Source: Mesodorylaimus sp. YZB2_4
Taxonomy: Eukaryota > Nematoda > Enoplea > Dorylaimida > Dorylaimidae
Reading direction: 5' to 3'
Length of the DNA: 64,000 bases
Assembly: GCA_030248295.1 (NCBI GenBank)
Contig: JASANH010001361.1
Coordinates: 1-64,000, forward strand
In this document: one piece after another, positions 47,201-56,400 of the stretch
How positions within the stretch are numbered: the first letter of the stretch is position 1
Layout: each line of letters starts with the position of its first letter
The notes under the pieces: model-generated
Seen by the model: only the letters and a program-made list of their open reading frames with translations
The model's database searches: none
What the model was told of the DNA's origin: nothing
Made by a program: the position numbers and the translations under genes

Positions 47201-47280
47201 CCTTGTCATTAAGTGCAGCAAAACTGAACAAAGCTGTAGCTTCTGAAGAAGCTGAAATGGATGTACTTTTTTCCGCCTGC
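44250..47280 (-). pseudogene. Decayed DEG/ENaC module, paralogue of gene B
   Basis: Pieces match gene B exons in order. 47,027-46,955: TTFVKCFFEKEDC (gene B IVHCHYDQRPC). Ending 46,837: ACGSCSTFNY (gene B RYGSCYTFNY). 46,741-46,581: LTLVLESAQDEYLC, then SAGFRFS and APGALTTVVMTR (gene B YLCISQSAGFRLS and SPGTLTSIALYR), ending in the same phase. 45,221-45,118: QRYAIFKCGCADPRYAKP (gene B QRYALDNCNCADPKYAKP), but 104 bases instead of 106, so a 2-base loss shifts the frame and removes one conserved Cys. 44,387-44,250: membrane helix AAGLVVNFGIISAS interrupted by TAA at 44,327-44,325. Exons corresponding to gene B 9 and 11-14 are missing. A 370-base repeat separates the pieces. Confidence 0.7.
45640..46015 (+). 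repeat. Dispersed repeat, copy 1 (partner at 47,630-48,020)
   Basis: Both copies share ccttgcacgcca, gtgggcgactcagccagt / gtgggtgactcacccagt, ctccgagtggagagacgga, gaggagac / gagaagac, cccaccc/ccacct, gaagt...aggatgccctcg over about 300 bases. Inserted within the DEG/ENaC pseudogene. Confidence 0.75.
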
Positions 47281-47629
47281 AATTTAGGAACCTACGTGTT
47301 ATAGCTGCTACCGGGATGTTCAGGTTTTTGCCAGAGTACGTATCTGTCCGCAGTTGCATCTAGGTACGCTCTACATAGGCTCTACTGTACTCGTGCAGTA
47401 TGTTGAGTTTACGGGTGTTGACTGACGCCTACTCAACAGCGTAGATGACGAGGAAGTAGGAATCTTAGTTGAGGGTGAGGATAGTGGATAAAAAATGCAC
47501 TTAAGTGAAGGGAAAGGGTTAGTGCGGTTAGTAGGGGTAGGCGGTGGGTAGGGTTCGTGAACCTCTCAGCCTGCGTGAGTCAAGGAGGTTCAGCGTTAAA
47601 GTGAACTCTACCCTAGAGAAGCAAAGCTG

Positions 47630-48020
47630 CGGCCATGGTGGTGCAGCCTATCGCCGTGGTGCTGCAGCGGGTGGGCATGTCTCTCCTATTGCTTGGGAGC
47701 AAGTGGCTGGACTCGTCCCGGGATCGATCCCCGGCGATAGAGGTCAATTTGCGAATCATAAACCCTGCTAACCTTGCACGCCACGCCGTGGGTGACTCAC
47801 CCAGTACCGGTGAGACGCCACTCCGAGTGGAGAGACGGACACCGAACGAGAAGACAGTCGAACACGGACAAGGTCCGAAGCCCACCCGCCATCGTCGAAG
47901 GAAGTTACGGTTCAGGATGCCCTCGCGCGGAAGCTCCGAGTGTAGACATGCAGAGGAACGCTGTTGTGTATGTTGTCCCCGCACAGCCTTGCTTAGAAGG
48001 CTTGTCTGCTGGCCGGCTAC
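47630..48020 (+). repeat. Dispersed repeat, copy 2 (partner at 45,640-46,015)
   Basis: Same orientation as copy 1, with gggatcgatccccggcgatagag at its left side resembling a pol III B box (limited to its core gatcgatccc), so a tRNA-derived SINE is possible. Confidence 0.7.
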
Positions 48021-48029
48021 TTCGGCTCA

Positions 48030-48880
48030 AAAAATTGTGAAATAGAGAACCTAGAAGAGAGAGTGTACTATATGGGTCTTGAATGCGTAATTATGCTTAC
48101 TAGTATTGACTGATCCGCGCTCGTCGAGCTGGGATCAGCACTATCACCAGCCCTTCGTAGCTTCAAACAAGCATAAACCCATACTTTCGAAGAAAACTGT
48201 TCCACTTGTTCTCTATGATCACCATGAAGACCGCATTGAGCAAAATATTTCGTAGCCAATGGATTGGTGTTCAACAAACACGTACCAACCCTTTTGTGGG
48301 AGGTGGGAATTAATAAAATCCCAAACGAAAAGGGATGTTGCATGAAAATCCCAAATATTTTTGTTTACCTCTTTGAAGTTAAAGGTTGGGGTTGCGCAAG
48401 CTTCCTGTAAGGAGGGAATGGAATGGTCTATTACGCAAGTGAGATCGACCTCGTCAAGACTTGCAGGTACAGTATGTCTGACAAGATCTGATTATCGGTG
48501 GGCGAAGAACTTGTATTCTTCGTTGTGTTTCTTTGTTTTGTGCCAGTGCACTCTTGCTTTGCTGCTTGGAGCCTTTTGGCTAATCAGTGTTTCGCTTGTG
48601 CGTGATCGGTACGGTTGAGTTATTAGACTGTTATAAGATTCTGGGTCTTATGTTTTGGTCAGCGTAAGCGGTTTAGGAAGAGTGATCATCATCAAGAGAT
48701 TTGTTTTCTAATGGAATAATTATCACTTCGTTGTAAGAATCACATCAATTTTTAAAAGCGTAAAATAACTTCCACAAAAAAACATTTATCGTGAGTCTTC
48801 GCGCGCTACGTGAAAAATCTGTCACCCTAAATCACCCTAAATCTGTTGATCTGTTCGTGCGTGGAGCCTTTGATCAGAGT
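48030..48880. other. Space downstream of gene B
   Basis: One minus-strand frame (48,343-48,068) is bounded by acceptor-like cacaaaag and a gtaagc donor but has no recognisable domain. It may be an N-terminal exon of the decayed paralogue. Confidence 0.3.
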
Positions 48881-48881
48881 G

Positions 48882-51800
48882 CTATAGAGCGGGCGCTTTC
48901 ATTTTCACGATTCCAATTTTTTTGTTTACGTGGTGGAAGGCGGGTAAACCCAATTCCAATAAAAGGATGAGTACTTCAAACACTGTGACCACGCACATGC
49001 CATAAAATAAACCGAGCACTGAGTTGAGCTCGGCCCAGGCGTCAAGCAGCTGCGTGAAAATGCATCCATCTAGTCGGTAAAATTACAGAAAACACTAGCT
49101 TACTGTAAATGCTGAATGTTCTTCAAAGTTGATTTCAGACAATCGACTGTAGAATACTTGGACAAATGCGAAAGTTTTCCTAGTCACGATTAAAAGTGCC
49201 GCGGGTGCTTAGTCGGACTTCACCTGAGTAAACTTACTCAATATATTCCTCGCACGCTCCATTGACTGTCAGATTTTGTTTTGCACGGTCGCAAAAAAAT
49301 CTCTGAAAGATACTTTAGTTTTACTCCCGTTCGCTCTACAGGTCTACTGTACAGTAGGAAGTCTCAAATCAGAGTTATACTCAGCGAAAGTTGAAATTTA
49401 AAGAACCAAAGGGTTCTTTGGTACAGTTTTTTAAAAACAGTACAATCGATTTTCACAATATCTTCCATTGGCCAAAGAGACTGCGACTGCTAGGTTCAGG
49501 GGATACATTCTTGTGAGGAACTTAACCGCCCTGTCATATTGACCCCGGCAATTTAACGGGCATACATGGGTAAGAGTGTCCTCCTAATAGTAGGTCCACT
49601 AAGGAAGAACTCTGTGCCAGGAATTACTCCGTTTTAGTAAGATATGAAAGAATCTCCTTGAAATAAGGCCACCCGAGGAAAAATTTCAGCATCAAAGCTT
49701 ACCAAAATCGTATTGTTCGTGTTTATTTTCGACATTGTGACCTCAGCTTGATAAGCCGTATTACTTCAAAGCAAAATACAATGCGAGGCTTGCTGTTAAG
49801 ATTTCACTCTTCTCACCTGCATGGTTCTTTGCAATCGCAGCTGACTTCTTTCAAGATATCCTCTTCCAAGCAGGTCATCAGGGTTCCCAGGCAAACCACT
49901 AAAAGTGATGGGACTATAACACTTGAGCTGGCAGATGAGCTGAAATGGGCTCACCATCTGACAAGTTGCAATATCGAGCATAATCTGGCTTGGCGTATTT
50001 TGGATCTGCACAATTGCAGTTATCCAGAGCGTATCGCTGATAACAGTCACGCAGGCAGCCCTAAAAGTTCAGTCGGGGTATAGGCGCGAGATACTGTATA
50101 GTCATAAGGGCTGAGCCTACTTCGACTGTGTATACTCCATCGTAGTAGTATTCCAAGCCTTCCTCAATGGCGGTTTGTGCAACGCAGTTCCTTAGACGTC
50201 TAATATTTCTCTGAAACAAAAACAGGAATTGAGAAGACGAATGTAGCACAACATTAGCAGGCACTCATTTTATTTCTTTTACTCGATAAAGTGCGATCGA
50301 TGTCAAAGTTCCTGGGCTGACATAAAAGCCACCAATTTCTGGGAACGGCGACTCATTCTACGGTTGAAGGCTCAGTCGAAAACCAGCCGACTGCGATATG
50401 CATAAATAGTCGTCTTGTATGTTTTGCAAAATAATATTCAAGCCTAAGCAGATATCTAAGATAGGTCGTGGAAATCAGTCCAGTCCATATCTGATTACCA
50501 TATTTAGGCCCAACATTACGAGACTTAAGGCTATTGGAGACATCGTAATTGAATGTGTAGCAGCTGCCATATCGGGCTGTCTGGTCCAGGCGGAATTCCC
50601 TAACAAGAATTCCCATAGAGAAATTTTCGATTAGGTGCACTGACACTCAAATCTGCACACAAAGGAGAGCTACAGTGGCTCAGTTGGTTGGGGCGTTGGT
50701 CCGCACTGCTTGGGCCAGCAACACTGACTTGAAGGCTGCAGTTTCTTGCTGGCTGAGGACGGCAGTTTAGTAGCCCGTTCTCTGAGTGGGAAGCAGCTTC
50801 GACGGCGTTTCAGTAAATCCATCAATTGCCCTACACATCTGGCTCTAACCGACTCACCTGGTATAGTCAAGTGGCTGAGACTGAATGAGTAGAAAATCAG
50901 GATAGATCAGGATCAGGCCCCAAAGCGCCCCACAAAACTGCACATAACTCAAAAAGTAACAAAACGTGCATGTATGGGAGTTCTGAGGTATTCTGCAATG
51001 TGCTCTTCAAACTTGATCTTCTTACCCTCCCATTTCGCATGGTCTCTGGTCATAATGACAGTGGACAATAGTTTCTTCTAATAAAACTCCAACTGATCTT
51101 TGTTCTTCGGCTGACAGTTGTACGTACATGTAAGGCAAGACCTCTTGAATAGCAATTGCCCTTGCTAATGGGTCATTCCCGGCAAGCTTGATAATAAGCA
51201 ATAAAAAATTCCTCACTAGCGATAAGGAGTATCAATGAGATGTTTACTTCAAAATTGATTTTATGAAGAAAGGATGGATCGACAGTGGGTGAAATTGTAC
51301 TTTCCGAAGTCGCCGTCGCTAAACCTTGAAAATATGTTGAACTCCTAACCCTGGGAAGCAAGATAATTTTACCCGTTTTAGAATAAGTGCTGATTGCAGA
51401 CATGGTCGTTAAGGGGTGCATTGAGAAGGTTGCAGGGGTGAATGAAGGAGTTGAATATGACGCAGTGTACTCAGATTCATTTGTAGGGTTAGTATTGTGA
51501 TGACCTTGTGTTGATGATCTGTTTATTATTGGAGACACAGCTGTACCAGTGACTGCTAAGCTATTTGTCGTCCTAGCAATGCTGATCAAACCATCAATGT
51601 TGGGTACCGAAGTGGTGAAAACAATTGTAGATAGTTCGATAGCTGAAATGATGCTGCCGCTGCTACTCGGTGTGCTTATATTGGTAGAAATAGTCCCCGT
51701 TCCAGTTGAAAAGCTTGCTGGAGCGATCGGCATAGTTTTGCTCGAAGATGAAAATGTTGACTTATTTGAATCAAGAGTCGATGTGCCAGTAGTTGAAGAA

Positions 51801-54800
51801 GCCGTCATGGTGGATGATTTAGAAGAACTTGCTCCAAATGCACTGATCAAACGGGAATCATCAGGGCTCTCCATACTGCTGTATGATACCAAAGGTGTGA
51901 GTGAGGGAGTGCTAGCTGGCTCATGAGTTAAACTAGCTATTGGCTTTGAAAGCAAAGTGGTAGAAATAGTTCCTGCAGTGTCATACGATGCTAAAGTAAT
52001 TAGGTTCGGGCCTCTATCAGTAGTCGATGTTTTTAAACTGCTGGCAGAAGTCTTTGATGTGGAATCTATGAGGGAGGGGGCCGTCGAGGAGAAATATAGT
52101 TCAGAGAAAGTCTTTGAGGAAGTAGCCATTGAGAGAGTGCCTGTTGTGGGATAGAATACTGTGGGTGAAGGCAGAGGGGCAAAAGCTGCTACTCGAGTAA
52201 CTGTTGTTAATGAAGACGTAGAGAAACCAGCTGTTGTGTGAAACGTTGTGGCTGGAGGGGCCACAGAGTAATGAGCTGTTGTAGAAGGAACCACTGAGGG
52301 AGAAGCTGCCATAGTGGGCGAAGCCACGATGGGAGAAGCTGTAGTGGGAGAAGCCGCAGTTGGAGAAGCCGTAGTGGGAGAAGCCGCAGTGGTAGAAGCC
52401 GTAGCGGGAGAAGCCGTAGTGGGAGAAGCCCCAGTGGGAGAATCCGTAGTGGGAGAAGCCCCAGTGGGAGGATCCGTAGTGGGAGAAGCCGTAGTGGGAG
52501 AAGCCATAGCGGGAGAAGCCGTAGTTGGAGACGCCGTAGTTGGAGACGCCGTAGTGGGAGACGCCGTGGTGGGAGAAGCCGTAGTGAGAGAAGCCGAAGT
52601 AAGAGAAGCCGTAGTTGGAGAAGCCGTAGTGGAAGAAACCTCAGTGGGAGAAGCCGAAGTAAGAGAAGCTGTAGTGGGAGAAGCCGTAGTGGGAGAAGCC
52701 GTAGTGGGAGAAGCCGTAGTAGGAGAAGCCGTAGTGGGAGAAGCCGAAGTAACAGAAGCCGTAGTAAGAGAAGCCGTAGTGATAGTGGTTGCTGCTTTAC
52801 TGCTTGAAGGAAGCACTGATGTGGTCATGGATAAAATGCTTATCGTACTGAATGCATCTGCAAAGACAGTAAGTTAAAACTGCAACGATGTTGATCAAAA
52901 TGTGATGAACGAAGCGTTACAGTTAAAAAATGTCCAGCAATTAATTTCTTATTGTTAGCTGGAACACTAAATGAACCAAGCTTTAATCTGTTTCTTTGAG
53001 AATATACACGCCATCTATGTTAACGCTTGGTGCCGCGTGTATATTCCGAAAGAAAACAGACAGTAGGCATGGGATGTCTCGAATCTTTGGCACCACAGGA
53101 AGTTTCTTCTACTTAATCTTTCAACCTCTCATGATGGCGCAGTTAGCGATACTTGTACTGAAGGTGCGTAATACGCTTCAACCATCAAGTGCAGTTCATA
53201 TAACTGTGGTTTCTGTGCATTTGGTGGAGTTCAGTGCAGATGCACCAAATTTGGCCATAGTCAGAAGACAGCTTGGACAGCGTCAGACTGAGTACGCTAG
53301 ACTAGTAACTGCTTTTAAATGTGTATCTATACTGTGTTACGCTGGATTTAAGTCAAGAAAAATGGCCCTGTAAAATGTGAAAGATATGGGAGTGCTTCTG
53401 GATACTACATACATATGTACGAGTATAAATAATTACCTACTGTTGAGAAGTCTTGGCATGATTAAAATGACCCTGAATTGGGTAACTCTGGTGATACTGT
53501 GATTCAGCCCTTCCTCGCCAGCTAGAACACAGGCACTGCTTCTTCTATTTCAGAAAATGCTTACTTCCAGTCAGGCATTTCCGACCATTTGATTCTTGAG
53601 GCAGATATATCATCGGGGTGCTCTGGAATGTATAAGTAAGGTTATAATTTGGCATTCCGCAGAACGAAATGCTGCTTTGGGAAGATGATGGAGAAATAAA
53701 CCCTTCGCGAATAATTCCAGTGCCGGTTTCAGTTCCCCAATATGTGTAGTAGACTTGTGTGGCTGCAACTGTTGCTGCTTCGAACCCATACCCAATAATA
53801 CCAACAAGAGTGTTATTGGTGGAGTTTTTAAGCAGAAAATCCCTCGACGCTGTACCAACTGCAGTCAGGTAAAATGGTGGACTAGCTAAATTGTGTTGGA
53901 AGTAGTAAATTGGTACCATGCCAGGTTGCGGCAAAAGATATGTGTATGCCGAGATGTAGTTAGAATCTGAAGATTCATATTGTTCCAAATCTTTTACATT
54001 CGCCGATGTGAAATGCAGTGAACATTGGATTATCTTTGTAGACGTATTGCCTCCAATAATCGCCGAAACGTTATGCTACAAACAGGAAAATAATGTTATA
54101 CTGGATCTCGAATCATTTTTTAAAGTTTTACTATGGCTGCATCCCACCTCTTTTTTAAAACAAAACCTACTGTAACGCCGAATCAAGCAGATTGAATCGA
54201 AGCAAAAAATTCTTGGAGGGAAACATTAGCACCCAATGACATAAGTACACATGTCTCTTCTCCCCACGATAATTTTATTACAAATCTTACCTGCCGGCTG
54301 CTTGAACAGCCAGTCTTGATCGGAGCACACGCTACTTCAGAGGCTAAAAAGACGTTTTCCTCAGTTATATCGTTTTTCTTTAACTAAATCAAATATTTAT
54401 ATATGACGAATCTGTTTTTGTAAAAACACATTTTGATTTTTTAAGCCAAAATTGCCAGAAGGGCTGGGTTCGGTTCACTGCCGTATGATTCAATTTGCGT
54501 ACCTATAATGCGTCCCTTCACCCTCTGGTACGCATGCGCATACTTTAGACTGAGGGGGCGCGCGTACCAGTATATCTATAGAACGTTGGTGTTACCTAAA
54601 GGATCTATGATATTCGTGCACTTTAACTCACCGTTCGCTGCACTGACTGTACAAACTGGACGATAGGGCTGGCTTGGATAGGTTGCGGCATCACATTTTC
54701 CAGTTGTTTTAAATTTGCAGTAGTTCGCCTTGCTTGCTATTTTCAGCTGGTCGCATATAGCCACTGACCAGAATTGCTCGTTACTGCAGTCTACGTCTTC

Positions 54801-56400
54801 TCCTGTATCGACTCGAAAAAGCGGAGTGTTCTGGTCGGTGTTTATGATGCCAACTATGGTGTCTTCTGAGCCGGTTTTCGACCTGAAATTGATATCGAAA
54901 CCCCACTAGTACGAGTAAATGCTGATACTGAAGATTGGACTTTCGTGTCTTTTGATAGAAAAGCAATTCATTTCGAATTCGAATCGAAGGTCCCTTAATT
55001 TTGGGCTTGTAAGGAAAGAGTTTCTTTTAGCTACTCTGCGCAGCATGGCAATGTTCAAGGCGCAGTCTTCAAAGAGAGGTAAAGAGAGGGTAAATTACAT
55101 GGTAGAAATCTGGGAGCATATAACAGAGTACAGGATGAAGATCTTTGAGAGTATGCTGGACGCCCGCGTCTGAGCGTCCGCATCCGTAGTAATACTCGCT
55201 TCCTGATGGAACGGCACCTTGAGAAAAGGGAGACAGTGCATGAGGCCTTCTTGTACATCGAATTCGACAGGGTGCCACACAACTTAATCAGTTGTGCCCT
55301 GTTTCAGCCAGCAAAATTCCTACTTCGGCCAGGTTTTCCTTTCGGCCAGAGTCCCCTTTCAGCCAGAACGCTGATTCGGCCAGTCCCGTTTCAGCCAGCT
55401 GTAGGTAGTTGCGGAAGAAAATTTAAGTATGTAACTAGCGCACCCAGGCGGCGGGAGATAGTCACGACCAAAGTCTCGGTGGGTACAACTGCTATAAAAG
55501 GCCCAAAAATTTTAGCTCGATGAGCAGCTACAGTGCCTGGCTGTCTGATGTGCTCAGAATCAAAGTGGATATCCACCAAGGTTCAGCGCTTTACCCGTTG
55601 CTCTTCACATTATTCATGGATACCGCCTGGCTGACACACAGCTAAAGCACCCACCCACGGACCCTGCTCTTGACCGACGATAGCATGCTGGCCCAGGGAC
55701 GCGCAGCGGCCTTCAAGGGCTGTAACAAAAGTGAGAGGACCGCCTGGAGGAGCACGGCACAAAAGCAAACGATGTCTGTGTGCAGTAATCCTCGCGCCTG
55801 GTAGGCAGGTCTGGGAAACGGCGACTCCTCGAGTTGATGTGTCAGCGGCAGGTATAGTCACAAGACTTGCCTTCGGTCAGAACACTCCCTCCCACTTACA
55901 CCACGCCTGCCAGGTTTGGTTAACGCTGGATACAATACAGAAGACACGAATAAGGAGAGACTAAAAGGTAAGTCCAATAGACACAGTAGACTGGAGAAAA
56001 TGGAGGAAAAACTACAGAAAAGTGGACTCGGCTTCGTGGCGGAACTAAGCGCTAGAAAAATGGCGACGATGATTGCAGACTGCGGAAAAGGCCGGGCGCT
56101 CTTCCAGTGAGTGAGGGCTTGAACGAAAAAGACTTACTTAACAAAATCAAGCATAGAACTAAACGATTCGTTGTCTCGTAGAACTGGTATCGTAGCTTCG
56201 TGCATCGCGCATTCCTTTCGGGCTGTGAGAAAATCCACATTGGATGACGATGATAAAGTTAAATTTGATGATTTAACATAAGCAAAACAGTAGTTTCCAT
56301 GTTGCTGGTACCCGCTCGGACATTGAAGGCTGGCGTACTTCAGTGCAAAAAATAACACTAAAATGCAAAAGTCAAAGTACAAGATTTGCATTTTGTCCAT
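48882..56400 (-). CDS. Gene B: lectin-like, shared ectodomain, mucin stalk and DEG/ENaC module; one in-frame stop
   Basis: Fifteen exons in agreeing phase: 56400-56138, 54882-54632, 54343-54291, 54075-53565, 52857-51248, 51186-51026, 50599-50499, 50455-50283, 50210-50121, 50060-49955, 49898-49817, 49763-49703, 49656-49628, 49179-49104, 49049-48882; 1,245 codons. Order: hydrophobic N terminus (ILYFDFCILVLFFALKYAS); C-type-lectin-like start (CPSGYQQHGNYC, TARKECAMHEATIPVL); shared domain (CSLHFTSAN, VPIYYF, VGIIGYG, IREGF); about 535-residue Ser/Thr/Pro mucin; then the DEG/ENaC ectodomain: IVHCHYDQRPC, RYGSCYTFN, GLNIILQN with SAGFRLS and PGTLTSIAL, GCLRDCYQRYALDNCNCADP, CDCKEPC, AYQAEVTMSK; finally a second helix (VLGLFYGMCVVTVFEVLILL). 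One codon in exon 8 is TAG (50360-50358). No classical TM1/HG motif; the GxS filter position reads GMC. Function unproven: channel-like receptor or non-conducting relative. Confidence 0.75.
50358..50360 (-). other. In-frame TAG within exon 8 of gene B
   Basis: The conserved frame reads FRLSLQP, stop, NESPFPEIGGF. The decayed paralogue reads FRFSLPEPVKVGSPEI at the same place, so the stop replaces a sense codon in a variable loop. All splice sites and every other codon of gene B stay open. Confidence 0.75.
50675..50830 (+). repeat. SINE-like dispersed repeat, copy 2
   Basis: gtggctcagttggttggggc resembles a tRNA A box; the rest matches 24,105-24,240. It lies in the intron between exons 6 and 7 of gene B. 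Confidence 0.5.
52310..52790 (-). repeat. 15-base coding minisatellite in gene B
   Basis: About 32 tandem copies of a 15-base unit (plus strand gtagtgggagaagcc), with scattered single-base variants. In the reading frame each unit encodes TASPT, giving an O-glycosylation-prone array. Because the unit is a multiple of three, copy-number change leaves the frame intact. Confidence 0.9.
55068..55715 (+). mobile_element. RTE-like non-LTR retrotransposon fragment
   Basis: In the first intron of gene B, opposite strand. Pieces of a reverse transcriptase in several frames: EIWEHITEYRMKIFESMLDA (thumb/palm start), KRETVHEAFLYIEFDRVPHN (the FxDxxxAFDxVP motif, here degenerate), and DIHQGSALYPLLFTLFMD followed by LLLTDDSMLA, matching the hQGSaLSPlLF and ADD motifs of RTE-type enzymes. 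Stops, frame changes and an inserted GCCAG-type repeat (55,298-55,400) show it is dead. Confidence 0.7.
55298..55400 (+). repeat. Dispersed GCCAG/TTTCAGCCAG-type repeat, copy 4
   Basis: tttcagccagcaaaattcc, ttcggccagg, tttcggccagagtcccc, tttcagccagaacg, ttcggccagtcccg in a row, splitting the RTE reverse transcriptase fragment. Confidence 0.7.
55780..55890 (+). repeat. Dispersed repeat shared with 23,960-24,065 and 29,080-29,150
   Basis: ctggtaggca...ctgggaa...cctcgagtt...tgtcagcggc...gtcacaagacttgcctt aligns with the SOD-intron copy in opposite orientation. It directly follows the RTE fragment and could be part of the same element's 3' region. Confidence 0.5.

Noticed and set aside
51549..51926. 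Plus-strand 125-codon frame that looks membrane-like
   Set aside because: Antisense of the gene B mucin exon; its hydrophobicity follows from Ser/Thr codons on the other strand.
52314..52877. Plus-strand 187-codon frame of repeated VVGEA units
   Set aside because: It is the complementary reading of the TASPT minisatellite in gene B; splice and phase evidence supports the minus strand.
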